DNA from: Oscillospiraceae bacterium
Lineage (GTDB): Bacteria; Bacillota; Clostridia; Oscillospirales; Acutalibacteraceae
NCBI GenBank assembly: GCA_015066085.1
Contig: SVPA01000006.1
Span: 18,171 to 82,170 of the forward strand
DNA length: 64,000 nt
Direction of reading: 5' to 3'
Below the pieces are notes generated by a model that was not told the origin of the DNA, ran no database searches, and saw nothing but the letters and a program-made list of their open reading frames with translations. Positions 43,044 to 51,331 of this stretch are shown here, piece by piece. The translations under genes were made by a program, and so were the position numbers. Every line of letters begins with the position of its first letter. Position 1 is the first letter of the stretch.

Positions 43044-44765
43044 GTGGAAAGAATTTTAAATTACACCCTGACCCCGGGCGGAGTTTTGCCAAACACGCCT
43101 CTTTTAGCGGGGTATCAGGGGGAACACCGCGCAACCGCCCTCGTTATCGACCCCGACAAAGAGTTGTCCGATATGATAGAAAGGGCAAAGGACGGTTATG
43201 AGGTTTCTTGCAAAATAGATGCCGTAAACCTGTCGGGAGAATTTATCGTTGGCGAGAAACGAGCCATTGACCAAATAGGCGAACCTTTTTACCTTACTTC
43301 TCAAATGACGGCTTTGGGGCTTGATACGGTCATTCTTGTGCGTATTATCCTTAAAAACGAAACCGAAACCAAAGAGATATACAAGGCGCAGATAAAACTT
43401 TACTTTGAGCCGTCGGCAATACCGCCGGTCATCATTCCCGACAAGCAATGTAGGGCAGAAGACTTAGAACAAAAAGCAGAGGAAATTTGCGGTCTTATAG
43501 ATGAACGTGCTCAAAGGGTACAAGAGATAATGGACCTTAAACTTGAAGCGGTTAGCGAAAAGGCTCAAACTTCTGCCAATCATCTAAAAATGACTAAAAA
43601 TGCTTTAGAACAAGCCGAAGAGTATGCCTTGCTTGCAAAGGAAAGCCAAGAAAACGCAAAACAAAGCGCAGTTTTATCTCTAGAGAGTAAAAATGAGGCG
43701 AATTCGCTTATACTTGCTGCCGAAAATTATAAAAGCAGCGCTCTGCTGTCTGCCCAGAAGGCAAGTGAAAGTGCTTTGAAAACCGAAGATTTTTCTAAAA
43801 GTGCAGAAAACTGTTTACAACTTACAAACGAGGCTTTAATTGAAGTTAAACTTTCTGCTCAAAATGCCGCCGAGTTTGCTCAGAGCGCCAAAGAATCCGA
43901 AAATAACGCAAAGGAAAGCGAAAGGATTGCGCTTAAAACCAAGTCGGAAATAACCGAGTTTGCAAAAGACTTTAAAGAGGAATTTACCGGTCTGATTGAA
44001 GACAGGGTTAACCCCCTTAAGGGCAAAGCAGACGGAAGCGGTGTTTTACTAACAGACGTAAGCCCCGTTGAGCATACCGTTTCGGTAAGACTTAACTCAG
44101 ATACCGTAACCGATTTTTCTTCAAAGAAGGTAACGGTACAGGGCAAAAACTTGTTTTCGGGAAAAGATTTTATCGCCTATACAAATTCGGGCATTAGTTC
44201 TTACGGAAAAGAAAATGATACGTACCTCGGCGAAGAGTGTTTCTCTTTTTCGCAGTACAAGGAAACCGGAGAACCGCATTTTACCAAAATAAAGTTTAAG
44301 GCAAATACTCGATATACCTTTAGTTTTGAGTATGCTATTTATTTTCCCGGAAACCAAAGTTACTCGGTTCCCTGTATGCGTGTCTATTATACCGATAACA
44401 CTTATTCTGACATTTCGACTTTGGCTTACAACTCGAAATACACCAAACTTGTTTTCACAACACCGGCAGGGAAATCGGTTCGAGATATTACACTTGCAAA
44501 GTTTGGCAAAGGGATTATGGTTTATCTGAAAAAGAACGCCCAGATAGAACAGGGCGTTGTCTCCAGCGAATTTGAAGAATATATTGAGCCAAAGGAATAT
44601 TATGCCAACCAAAACGGCGTAGTTGAAGGGGTTAGAAGCCTTTCGCCCAATATGAGCCTTTTGGCTGATGACCAAACAAACCTTTCTGTTACTTATAATC
44701 GTGATATAAACAAAGTTGTAGAAAATCTTACGTCGGCAATAATTTCACTTGGAGGTAATGTTTAA
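43044..44765 (+). CDS. Receptor-binding fibre/baseplate-like protein with coiled coil
   Basis: The GTG at 43044 follows AAGGAAGTG. Residues 1-135 resemble the BppU-type N-terminal beta domain ('VIDPDKELSDMIERAKDG', 'FYLTSQMTALGLDTVILVRIIL'). Residues about 145-315 are a long Ala/Glu/Lys/Ser-rich coiled coil ('KMTKNALEQAEEYALLAKES'), and the rest is a beta-rich module ('GKNLFSGKDF', 'NTRYTFSFEYAIYFPGN') ending 'SVTYNRDINKVVENL', an ending common in clostridial phage fibres. It would be trimeric and bind the cell surface. Confidence 0.75.
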   Translation: MERILNYTLTPGGVLPNTPLLAGYQGEHRATALVIDPDKELSDMIERAKDGYEVSCKIDAVNLSGEFIVGEKRAIDQIGEPFYLTSQMTALGLDTVILVRIILKNETETKEIYKAQIKLYFEPSAIPPVIIPDKQCRAEDLEQKAEEICGLIDERAQRVQEIMDLKLEAVSEKAQTSANHLKMTKNALEQAEEYALLAKESQENAKQSAVLSLESKNEANSLILAAENYKSSALLSAQKASESALKTEDFSKSAENCLQLTNEALIEVKLSAQNAAEFAQSAKESENNAKESERIALKTKSEITEFAKDFKEEFTGLIEDRVNPLKGKADGSGVLLTDVSPVEHTVSVRLNSDTVTDFSSKKVTVQGKNLFSGKDFIAYTNSGISSYGKENDTYLGEECFSFSQYKETGEPHFTKIKFKANTRYTFSFEYAIYFPGNQSYSVPCMRVYYTDNTYSDISTLAYNSKYTKLVFTTPAGKSVRDITLAKFGKGIMVYLKKNAQIEQGVVSSEFEEYIEPKEYYANQNGVVEGVRSLSPNMSLLADDQTNLSVTYNRDINKVVENLTSAIISLGGNV

Positions 44766-44932
44766 TGTTTAGTTTAAAAGATTTTGTTAAAAAGGGACTG
44801 ATTTCTGCCGTTGGAAAAATGGCTAATTATCAGATTATCCTTAACGCTGCTTCTTGGCATGAAAAGGGTGTGCTGAGTGAGGACGACCTTTCTGATATCG
44901 ATGAGGCAATAGGAGCAAAAGAAAATGTTTAA
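44765..44932 (+). CDS. XkdX-like small phage protein
   Basis: This 55-residue frame starts at the TAATG overlap with the fibre gene, with GGAGG upstream, and ends inside the amidase gene. The product has a basic helical start ('SLKDFVKKGLISAVGKMA') and 'GVLSEDDLSDIDEAIG', the pattern of XkdX proteins ('aGxITeEeYeeItg'). XkdX genes typically sit between fibre and lysis genes, as here. The function in phages is unknown. Confidence 0.65.
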   Translation: MFSLKDFVKKGLISAVGKMANYQIILNAASWHEKGVLSEDDLSDIDEAIGAKENV

Positions 44933-45635
44933 AATTGCTCTGACTGCAGGTCACTATAAATATACTTCGGGCAAGAGGTGTCTTAAAACTCTTGATAAAA
45001 ACGAAACGAGAGAGTGGGTGCTAAACGACCGTATTGCCGACAAGGTTCAGAAAATGCTTTCAGATTTCGAGGGCTACGACCTTATCCGCACTGATGATAC
45101 TACGGGAGAAAAGGCAATCGAGTTAAATGAGCGAATCAAAAAGGCGAACAACTTTAAAGCCGATGTTTATATTTCGGTTCATCATAACGCCGGTATCGGC
45201 GGAGGAAAAGGCGGCGGAATCGTTGCCTATACCTACACAAAGGTGGAAAAGGAAACCGAAGCCTTACAAAAAGAACTTTACGACGCTCTTATAAAGTATA
45301 CGGGTCTTAAAGGCAACCGTGCCCAGCCTCTTGCAAAAGCAAATCTTGCCGAATGTCGAGATACGGCTATGCCTGCGGTTTTGCTCGAACTCGGTTTTAT
45401 GGACAGTTCCACCGATGTCCCCGTAATTTTAAGCGAGGACTATGCCGACAAATGTGCTAAAGCGATTGTTGAGGTGCTTGTAAAAAAAGGAAACCTTGTA
45501 AAAAAGGAAAAACCCGGAAAAACCCTTTACAGAGTTCAGGTCGGCGCCTTCTCCAAAAAGGAAAACGCCGAAAATTTGGCCGCTGAACTTAAGAAAAAAG
45601 GTTATGACGCCATTATTAAAAAGGACGGTGACTAG
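44925..45635 (+). CDS. N-acetylmuramoyl-L-alanine amidase (Amidase_3) with SPOR domain
   Basis: The 236-residue endolysin-like protein has the Amidase_3 zinc residues: 'ALTAGHYK' (His), 'ETREWVLN' (Glu), 'ISVHHNAG' (His) and the catalytic Glu in 'AVLLELGFMDSSTD'. Residues about 198-236 form a SPOR repeat ('LYRVQVGAFSKKENAENLAAELKKKGY'), which binds peptidoglycan lacking stem peptides. It has no signal peptide, so export would need the holin genes that follow. It would cut the amide bond between MurNAc and L-Ala. Confidence 0.92.
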   Translation: MFKIALTAGHYKYTSGKRCLKTLDKNETREWVLNDRIADKVQKMLSDFEGYDLIRTDDTTGEKAIELNERIKKANNFKADVYISVHHNAGIGGGKGGGIVAYTYTKVEKETEALQKELYDALIKYTGLKGNRAQPLAKANLAECRDTAMPAVLLELGFMDSSTDVPVILSEDYADKCAKAIVEVLVKKGNLVKKEKPGKTLYRVQVGAFSKKENAENLAAELKKKGYDAIIKKDGD

Positions 45636-45890
45636 ATGAGCGAAGCGATAGCGGTTGCCGTTATCGGTCTTTGCGGTTCGGGCTTGGGCTCCCTTGTGGG
45701 AGCCCTTGTGTCCAACAAGGTCTGGCAATACCGTATAGAGCAACTCGAAAGAAAGGTTGAAAAACACAACGAAATTATTGAACGCACCTTCAAACTTGAA
45801 GAGGAGCATAACCTCTTTGAAGAAAAATTTAAGGTTGTAAACCACCGAATAAACGACCTTGAAAGGAGAGAGGAAAAATGGAATTCTTAA
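45636..45890 (+). CDS. XhlA-like holin-associated protein
   Basis: The 84-residue product has an N-terminal hydrophobic helix (AIAVAVIGLCGSGLGSLVGALVSNKVW) followed by a coiled coil ('RIEQLERKVEKHNEIIERTFKLEEEHNLFEEKF'), similar in plan to XhlA or other lysis accessory proteins, though with the membrane segment at the other end from XhlA. It starts directly after the amidase stop and overlaps the holin by 13 bases. Confidence 0.65.
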   Translation: MSEAIAVAVIGLCGSGLGSLVGALVSNKVWQYRIEQLERKVEKHNEIIERTFKLEEEHNLFEEKFKVVNHRINDLERREEKWNS

Positions 45891-46135
45891 ACGAATTTAC
45901 TGCCCCCGTTGTAATCGGAATATGTCTTTGTGTCGGCTACATAATTAAAAACATCGTTCCGACCCAAAAGGCCAACAAATTCATTCCGCTTATTTTAGGA
46001 CTGCTCGGAATGGCGGTAAATCTCTGGATAGAAATGAGTTTTACCCCCGAGGGACTGCTTGTGGGACTGGTTTCCGGCCTTGCTTCAACCGGCCTTTACG
46101 AAGCCTTTCACCAGTTTCTAAAAAAGCAGAATTGA
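45878..46135 (+). CDS. Phage holin
   Basis: The 85-residue protein has three hydrophobic segments ('PVVIGICLCVGYIIKNIVP', 'FIPLILGLLGMAVNLWI', 'EGLLVGLVSGLASTGLYEAFHQFLKKQ') and a basic tail. This is the three-helix holin type found in clostridial prophages beside amidase genes. It would permeabilise the membrane and let the amidase reach the wall. Its TGA stop lies within the -35 of the host mscL promoter, so the cassette ends without spare DNA. Confidence 0.8.
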   Translation: MEFLNEFTAPVVIGICLCVGYIIKNIVPTQKANKFIPLILGLLGMAVNLWIEMSFTPEGLLVGLVSGLASTGLYEAFHQFLKKQN

Positions 46136-46160
46136 CAAGTTTTTGCAAAAAGAGTATAAT
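46132..46160 (+). promoter_or_regulatory. mscL promoter overlapping the holin stop codon
   Basis: TTGACA (46132-46137), 17-base spacer, TATAAT (46155-46160) is a consensus vegetative promoter. The holin TGA (46133-46135) is part of the -35. Confidence 0.88.
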
Positions 46161-46189
46161 ATTGTCAAAACATTAAAAGGAGAAAAATC

Positions 46190-46783
46190 ATGAAAAAGTT
46201 TTTCGAAGAATTTAAAGTGTTTATTACCCGTGGCAATGTTATCGACATGGCTGTCGGTGTTACCGTCGGCAGTGCCTTTACCGCAATAGTAACGGCCGTT
46301 TCTACCAATATTATTAAGCCTTTTATCAACTGGATAATCTCTATCATAATCGGAGCAGATACTTTAAGCCAGTGCTTCACTTTCCTAGGCCCCAAACCCG
46401 CCGACCTTACCGACCCTAATCTTGACCTTACCCTTTATAACTATATTGACTGGGGTGCTTTCGTTAACGCAATTATTAACTTCCTTGTTATTGCCTTCGT
46501 TCTTTTCTGCGTTGTAAAGGCTATCAACACCTTTAACGAAAAACAAAAGGAAATGTTTGACAAAATCAAGGGCAATTCGGTCAGTTTTGAAGACCGCAAG
46601 GCAATGAAATCTCAGGGCATAAAAATGAAAGACAAAGAGGCTGTAAAGGCTTACTTTGAAGCAAAGGCTAAAGCCGAAGAAGAGGCAAAAGCCGCCGAGG
46701 AAGAGGCTGCAAGGCTCGAACGAGAGGCAAACCCCACAGTAGAAGATTTACTCAAAGACATTCGCGAACTTCTCAAAAAATAA
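46190..46783 (+). CDS. mscL: Large-conductance mechanosensitive channel MscL
   Basis: The protein begins 'FFEEFKVFITRGNVIDMAVGVTVGSAFTAIVTAVSTNIIKP', the N-terminal amphipathic helix and first pore helix of MscL, with the second helix 'WGAFVNAIINFLVIAFVLFCVVKAIN' later. At 197 residues it is longer than the usual 130-150 because of an extended Lys/Glu/Ala-rich C-terminal helix, ending 'VEDLLKDIRELLKK', which forms the cytoplasmic bundle. It releases osmolytes at hypo-osmotic shock. AAGGAG lies before the ATG and a terminator follows. Confidence 0.94.
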   Translation: MKKFFEEFKVFITRGNVIDMAVGVTVGSAFTAIVTAVSTNIIKPFINWIISIIIGADTLSQCFTFLGPKPADLTDPNLDLTLYNYIDWGAFVNAIINFLVIAFVLFCVVKAINTFNEKQKEMFDKIKGNSVSFEDRKAMKSQGIKMKDKEAVKAYFEAKAKAEEEAKAAEEEAARLEREANPTVEDLLKDIRELLKK

Positions 46784-46786
46784 TAA

Positions 46787-46820
46787 AAAACCGCAAGATT
46801 TTCTGTCTTGCGGTTTTTTT
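46787..46820 (+). terminator. Rho-independent terminator after mscL
   Basis: AAAACCGCAAGA (46787-46798) pairs with TCTTGCGGTTTT (46806-46817), and the T-run continues to 46820. Confidence 0.9.
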
Positions 46821-46833
46821 ATTTAAAGAATAA

Positions 46834-46862
46834 TTGACTTTATGACATATTATGTATATAAT
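46834..46862 (+). promoter_or_regulatory. Promoter of murA
   Basis: TTGACT (46834-46839), 17-base spacer, TATAAT (46857-46862). The leader of about 105 bases before the GTG has no clear riboswitch or terminator. Confidence 0.8.
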
Positions 46863-46974
46863 ATGAGATAGGTGATTCTGCTATTTAGTGGAATTTGGCT
46901 TTAATTTAATATTGGGCATACTAATTGTGCTAATAGTTTTTAGTTAAAAAATTTATAAATCGGGAAGTGCAATA

Positions 46975-48261
46975 GTGGATAAATTTGTTGTAAACGGAGG
47001 AAAACGGCTTCGTGGACGGATAACCGTCAGCGGCGCAAAAAATGCTGCGGTAGCAATTCTGCCGGCGGTCTTGTTAGCCGAATCTCCGTGTATAATTGAA
47101 AATGTTCCCGATATTTCTGATGTTCACGGTATTCTTAAAGCCCTTTCGGCTTTGGGCGCAAAGGTTACCCCTCTTTCAAGAACTACTTTTGAAATCGACC
47201 CTACCGAAGTTAAGTCCTTTGTTGTAAACAAAGAAATGGCCCAGGGAATGAGAGCGTCAAGTTACTTTTTAGGCGCTCTGCTTGGAAGAATGAGAAGAGC
47301 AAAGGTTGCGCCTCCCGGCGGTTGCGCAATCGGTCTTCGCCCTATTGACCAACATATAAAAGGCTTCGAGGCGCTCGGCGCAAAGGTTTCTATTGAATCG
47401 GGAATGGTTGTAGCAAAAGCCGAAAAACTAGGCGGAGGAACGGTCTATCTTGATATGGTGTCTGTCGGTGCTACGGTTAATATTATGATTGCCGCCGCCC
47501 GTGCCAGAGGAATGACCGTAATTGAAAATGCCGCCCGTGAACCCCATATTGTTGACCTTGCTAACTTTTTAAACTCTATGGGTGCCGATATAATGGGTGC
47601 GGGTACCAATGTTATTAAAATCCGTGGTGTTGAGCATTTAAAGGGAACCACTTACAGCATTATCCCCGACCAAATTGAAGCGGGAACCTATATGGTAGCC
47701 GCCGCCGCAACCAGGGGAGATGTTATTATCAGTAATGTTATTCCCAAACACCTTGAATCCATAACCGCTAAACTTAAAGAGGCAGGAGCAAGGATTGAAG
47801 AGGGGGACGAGTTCGTCCGCGTTACTATGGACAAACGCCCCGTAAAATGCAATGTTAAAACAATGCCCCATCCGGGCTTCCCAACCGATATGCAACCCCA
47901 GTTTGCAACCCTTCTTGCTTTGGCAGACGGGACAAGCATTGTTACCGAAAGCGTTTGGGAAAGCCGTTTTCGTTATGTTGAACAGTTAACCTTTATGGGT
48001 GCTGATATTAAGGTTGACGGAAAGTCGGCAATAATAACCGGAGTTAAAAATCTTAAAGCCGCGCCCGTTAAGGCGGACGACCTTCGAGCCGGTGCGGCAA
48101 TGATAATTGCAGGTCTTGTCGCAGAGGGCGAAACCGAAATTTCCGATATTGAGTATATCGACCGAGGTTATGAACAGGTAGTCGAAAAACTTACCGCCGT
48201 CGGAGCCGATATAAAGCGTGTTTCAGACGAAGATTTCGGCTATTCTTTAAAAGCAAACTAA
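46975..48261 (+). CDS. murA: UDP-N-acetylglucosamine 1-carboxyvinyltransferase MurA
   Basis: The GTG at 46975 begins '[34 protein letters not shown]', the MurA start with the substrate Lys-Asn pair. '[21 protein letters not shown]' includes the active-site loop, with Cys in the PGGCAIG motif that reacts with fosfomycin. 428 residues is normal. It performs the first committed step of peptidoglycan synthesis. The ribosome-binding site is weak (GGGAAG), consistent with modest expression from the GTG start. Confidence 0.96.
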   Translation: MDKFVVNGGKRLRGRITVSGAKNAAVAILPAVLLAESPCIIENVPDISDVHGILKALSALGAKVTPLSRTTFEIDPTEVKSFVVNKEMAQGMRASSYFLGALLGRMRRAKVAPPGGCAIGLRPIDQHIKGFEALGAKVSIESGMVVAKAEKLGGGTVYLDMVSVGATVNIMIAAARARGMTVIENAAREPHIVDLANFLNSMGADIMGAGTNVIKIRGVEHLKGTTYSIIPDQIEAGTYMVAAAATRGDVIISNVIPKHLESITAKLKEAGARIEEGDEFVRVTMDKRPVKCNVKTMPHPGFPTDMQPQFATLLALADGTSIVTESVWESRFRYVEQLTFMGADIKVDGKSAIITGVKNLKAAPVKADDLRAGAAMIIAGLVAEGETEISDIEYIDRGYEQVVEKLTAVGADIKRVSDEDFGYSLKAN

Positions 48262-48318
48262 ATTATTGGGGAGGGTTATACTCTCCCCGTTGTTATTATA
48301 TGAAAAGGGGGGAACTCG

Positions 48319-49107
48319 GTGGCTAAATTTTTTCCTATGTTTTCTTCGAGCAGCGGTAACGCTACATATATCGGCGGTGCAAACGGCGGAGTCCTAGTTG
48401 ATGTCGGCGTTTCTTTTAAAAGAATTAAAGACTGCCTTTCTGCTTCCGGAATTCCTCTTGAAAGTATAAAGGCGGTGCTTGTTACCCACGAGCATAACGA
48501 CCATATAAAAGGACTTAAGGTTTTGCTTAAAAACCTAAGCGTTCCCGTTGTTGCTTCAAGCGATACTGTCTATGCGCTTGAATTTTTAAAGGTAATCGAC
48601 GAAAACACAAAAAGGGTGTACATAGATAAAGAAGAAACCTTTCGGGCTGAAGACCTTGTTGTTACCCGTTTTGCTACAAGCCATGACTGTAAAGGCTCAA
48701 GCGGTTTTGTTGTTGAGGTGGGCGATATAAAAACCGCCGTCTGTACCGACCTTGGAATCATGACCGATGAGGTTAAAAACGCCCTTAAAGGCTCAAACCT
48801 TGTTATGCTTGAATCTAATCACGACCCCGTAATGCTTCGGCTCGGACCCTATCCTGCCGAACTTAAAATCAGAATTGCCTCCGATAAAGGCCATCTTCCA
48901 AACGCTGTCTGCGCCCAAACGGTTGCTGAACTCTACGCTACCGGAACGACCCGTTTCGTGCTGGGCCATTTGTCCGAGTCTAACAACACCCCCGAAAAAG
49001 CCTCGTCGGCGGCAAGAGCCGCCCTTATGGATAAAGGTGCAATAGAAAACAGCGACTATATATTATATGTAGCCGCTAAAGAGGGGAACAGGATTATACC
49101 GCTATGA
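48319..49107 (+). CDS. Metallo-beta-lactamase-fold hydrolase (WalJ/YycJ-like)
   Basis: The GTG at 48319 follows AAGGGGGG. The 262-residue protein has 'SSSSGNATYIGG' at the start, the metal motif 'VTHEHNDHIKGL' (HxHxDH), 'ATSHDC', 'CTDLGIMTD' and 'LGHLSESNNTPE', which is the YycJ/WalJ pattern. WalJ is a putative 5'-nuclease linked to the WalRK system and cell division; no walRK genes are here, but rlmH, which often neighbours walJ, follows at once with a four-base overlap. Confidence 0.9.
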   Translation: MAKFFPMFSSSSGNATYIGGANGGVLVDVGVSFKRIKDCLSASGIPLESIKAVLVTHEHNDHIKGLKVLLKNLSVPVVASSDTVYALEFLKVIDENTKRVYIDKEETFRAEDLVVTRFATSHDCKGSSGFVVEVGDIKTAVCTDLGIMTDEVKNALKGSNLVMLESNHDPVMLRLGPYPAELKIRIASDKGHLPNAVCAQTVAELYATGTTRFVLGHLSESNNTPEKASSAARAALMDKGAIENSDYILYVAAKEGNRIIPL

Positions 49108-49586
49108 TAAAAATTAAAATTATCGCACTGGGAAAACTGAAAGAAAAATATCTCTGTCAGGCTCAAGAAGAATACTTAAAACGCATATCTGCCTACGCCA
49201 AAACCGAAGTAATAGAAATTGAACCCGTGCGTCTTAGTGAAAACCCCTCTAAAGCCGAAATAGAAAAGGCGCTAATGAGCGAAGCGGAACTTATAAAAAA
49301 GAAAATCCCCGAAAACAGCGCAAAAATTGCTATGTGTATTGAGGGTAAAAGGTTTTCAAGCGAGGAGTTTTCCTCAAAGGTTGCCGATATAGTAAGCGGC
49401 GGCAAAGGAACTCTTGTATATATAATAGGAAGTTCTTATGGTCTTCACGATAGCATTAAACAAATTGCCGACCTTAAACTTTCCTTTTCGGATATGACCT
49501 TTCCGCACCAACTTTTCAGGGTTATGCTTTTAGAACAAATTTACCGTGCCTTTAAAATAAACGAGGGTTCAAAATATCATAAGTAA
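49104..49586 (+). CDS. rlmH: 23S rRNA (pseudouridine-1915-N3)-methyltransferase RlmH
   Basis: The 160-residue protein has the SPOUT knot of RlmH: 'LGKLKEKYLCQAQEEYLKRISAYAKTEVIEI' at the start and 'YIIGSSYGLHDSIKQIADLKLSFSDMTFPHQLFRVMLLEQIYRAFKINEGSKYHK' at the end. It methylates pseudouridine 1915 in helix 69 using S-adenosylmethionine. It overlaps the walJ-like stop (ATGA), so the two genes are co-translated. Confidence 0.96.
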   Translation: MIKIKIIALGKLKEKYLCQAQEEYLKRISAYAKTEVIEIEPVRLSENPSKAEIEKALMSEAELIKKKIPENSAKIAMCIEGKRFSSEEFSSKVADIVSGGKGTLVYIIGSSYGLHDSIKQIADLKLSFSDMTFPHQLFRVMLLEQIYRAFKINEGSKYHK

Positions 49587-49603
49587 AAAATTTTAAAAAA
49601 TAC

Positions 49604-49632
49604 TTGACCGCAGAGGTGGATTGTGATATAAT
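49604..49632 (+). promoter_or_regulatory. Promoter of the rpmG-secE-nusG-rplK-rplA operon
   Basis: TTGACC (49604-49609), 17-base spacer, TATAAT (49627-49632). The leader of about 150 bases begins with a short ACCT-CTGT-AGGT stem followed by nine T, then holds further pairing segments such as TTCGTT with AACGAA, before GGGAGG and the rpmG ATG. The T-run so close to the RNA start may cause pausing or early release. Confidence 0.82.
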
Positions 49633-49789
49633 CTATCTACCTCTGTAGGTTCTTTTTTTTTGTGAAGAACTTTTTTCAAAGCGAAAAGGCGGTTTTAGTG
49701 TGCAAAAACCCCGCTTCGTTGAGGGAGGCTAATAGGGCTTCGGACAGGAACGAAACCCGAAAATATTCCGTAAAACGGGAGGTGCCGTC

Positions 49790-49939
49790 ATGAGAGTAAA
49801 AATTACACTCGCTTGTACTGAGTGCAAGCAACGCAACTACAACACTATGAAAAACAAGAAGAATGACCCCGACAGACTTGAAATGAACAAGTACTGCAGA
49901 TTCTGCAAGAAGCACACAGTTCACAAGGAAACCAAATAA
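49790..49939 (+). CDS. rpmG: 50S ribosomal protein L33
   Basis: The 49-residue protein '[18 protein letters not shown]' has the zinc-binding CxxC at the start and '[15 protein letters not shown]' at the end, so this is the zinc-containing (C+) L33 form. GGGAGG lies before the ATG. It is 11 bases before the secE-like gene, giving the common rpmG-secE-nusG order. Confidence 0.95.
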   Translation: MRVKITLACTECKQRNYNTMKNKKNDPDRLEMNKYCRFCKKHTVHKETK

Positions 49940-49950
49940 GGAGGACTAAT

Positions 49951-50646
49951 ATGAAAGCAGTAAACAGAATCAGTCAGATTTTGGCTATCGTTTTCTCCGT
50001 AGCAGCGGTTGTACTGTTTTTCTTCCCCCTCGTAAATGTTACCTCAGACCTCTTTACCGGTACTTTAATCGGTGGAGAACTTGCTTTTGGTAAGAATATC
50101 GAAGGCGTTGGAGAACTTTACAAGTCCACTAAAATCCTCTTTTGCTTCGTTTTGTCAGTCGCTGCCGTTGTCTTCTCTGCTTTGACTTTCAAGTTTAAGC
50201 CGACAAGATTCGTAGCCCCTGCAACCGGTCTCTTTGGAGCAATCTTTACGTTGGTAATCGCCTGCAGCAGAATAGGTCTGTTTGTAGACAGCCGTCCTTT
50301 AGGCGGTCCCGAAACAGGACTTCCCAATTCTGCTCTTGACTATACTATAGTCGTTTGGCTTATCCCCGTAGCGCTATTCGTAGCGGTTGCTTTCGGTGTG
50401 TGCCATCTAATTGTAGATGACCGTATAATGTTCCTTGAAGGCAAGGTTAAAATGACCCTGCTTCAGCGCATTATTCACACTCTTCGCGACTATAAGAGCG
50501 AGGTCAAGAAAATTGTTTGGCCCGGCCTTCGCGACGTAGTAAAGAACGGAATTATCGTTCTTATAATGTGCGGCATTGTCGGTATCTTTATCTGGCTTGT
50601 AGATTTCGGTTTAGGTTCCCTTATGGACCTTATTACCAAGCTTTAA
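49951..50646 (+). CDS. secE: SecE with an N-terminal multi-pass membrane extension
   Basis: The last 64 residues (about 168-231: 'LLQRIIHTLRDYKSEVKKIVWPGLRDVVKNGIIVLIMCGIVGIFIWLVDFGLGSLMDLI') are a complete SecE with its amphipathic helix, the conserved VxWP turn and the membrane helix. The first 165 residues are unlike SecE: four hydrophobic helices with a short outside loop and a basic-acid linker ('HLIVDDRIMFLEGKV'). Typical single-pass SecE is 60-70 residues. The fusion is in one open frame without a plausible internal start with a ribosome-binding site. SecE is a subunit of the SecYEG channel. Confidence 0.88.
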   Translation: MKAVNRISQILAIVFSVAAVVLFFFPLVNVTSDLFTGTLIGGELAFGKNIEGVGELYKSTKILFCFVLSVAAVVFSALTFKFKPTRFVAPATGLFGAIFTLVIACSRIGLFVDSRPLGGPETGLPNSALDYTIVVWLIPVALFVAVAFGVCHLIVDDRIMFLEGKVKMTLLQRIIHTLRDYKSEVKKIVWPGLRDVVKNGIIVLIMCGIVGIFIWLVDFGLGSLMDLITKL

Positions 50647-50658
50647 CGGAGGGCAAAA

Positions 50659-51186
50659 ATGTCTGACAACAATAAGGCGAAATGGTATGTAGTCCACACC
50701 TATTCGGGCTATGAAAACAAAGTAGCGTCTGACCTTGAAATCATGGTAGAAAACCGCAAAATGCAGGATCTTATCATGGATATCAAGATTCCTACCGAAA
50801 CCGTTACAGAAATCAAAGAAGACAAAGTAAAAGAGTATGAGCGTAAAATTTTCCCCGGTTATGTGCTCATCAAGATGATTGTTACCGACGATTCCTGGTA
50901 TGTCGTGCGCAACATTCGCGGAGTAACCGGATTTGTAGGTCCCGGTTCTAAACCGGTGCCCCTCACCGATGCAGAGGTAGAAGCCCTCGGCGTCGAGAAA
51001 CACAGTGTTGAAGTCGGCTACAAGGTGGGCGACCTTGTCAACATTATCGACGGTCCTCTTAAAGATTTTCAGGGAACCGTTACCGCTGTCGATTTGGAAA
51101 ACAAAAGCGTCAGCGTCAACATTTCGATGTTCGGCAGAGAAACTCCCGCCGAATTCGAACTCGACCAGATTTCTCTGGCAGACTAA
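50659..51186 (+). CDS. nusG: Transcription termination/antitermination protein NusG
   Basis: The 175-residue protein has the NGN domain ('KWYVVHTYSGYENKVASDLEI', 'RKIFPGYVLIKMIVTDDSWYVVRNIRGVTGFVG') and the KOW domain near the end ('GDLVNIIDGPLKDFQGTVTAVD'). It binds RNA polymerase and links transcription with translation. GGAGG lies before the ATG. Position after secE is standard. Confidence 0.97.
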   Translation: MSDNNKAKWYVVHTYSGYENKVASDLEIMVENRKMQDLIMDIKIPTETVTEIKEDKVKEYERKIFPGYVLIKMIVTDDSWYVVRNIRGVTGFVGPGSKPVPLTDAEVEALGVEKHSVEVGYKVGDLVNIIDGPLKDFQGTVTAVDLENKSVSVNISMFGRETPAEFELDQISLAD

Positions 51187-51228
51187 TTTTTTAAATACGC
51201 AGTTTTCTGCTTAAAGACGTCAATAAAA

Positions 51229-51331
51229 GGCGCTTTAATCCCGTAAGGGAGTATAAAGTGCGGCAGTTTGCCGCCGACATCTTAAGGATGTCACGGTGGG
51301 AGGAATGGGTATATGACCGTTCCGCCAAGTG
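51229..51331 (+). promoter_or_regulatory. Structured leader of rplK-rplA (candidate L1-binding control site)
   Basis: The nusG-rplK gap holds successive hairpins: GCGCTTTA with TAAAGTGC enclosing CCC-GTAA-GGG, CGGCA-GTT-TGCCG, GACATC (51276) with GATGTC, and a long one (about 51292-51331) in which CACGG...GGAATGG pairs with CCGTTCC...GCC-AA-GTG with asymmetric internal loops. In many bacteria protein L1 represses its own operon by binding such a 23S-like mRNA site before rplK. The match is by position and shape only. Confidence 0.5.

Noticed and set aside
35400..46190. Attachment-site duplication flanking the phage cassette
   Set aside because: I compared the left gap (35399-35533) with the right junction (46120-46190) by eye and saw no shared direct repeat of useful length.
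49640..49789. tRNA-like or riboswitch-like fold before rpmG
   Set aside because: Some pairing (TTCGTT with AACGAA) exists, but there is no cloverleaf, no CCA end and no known riboswitch core.
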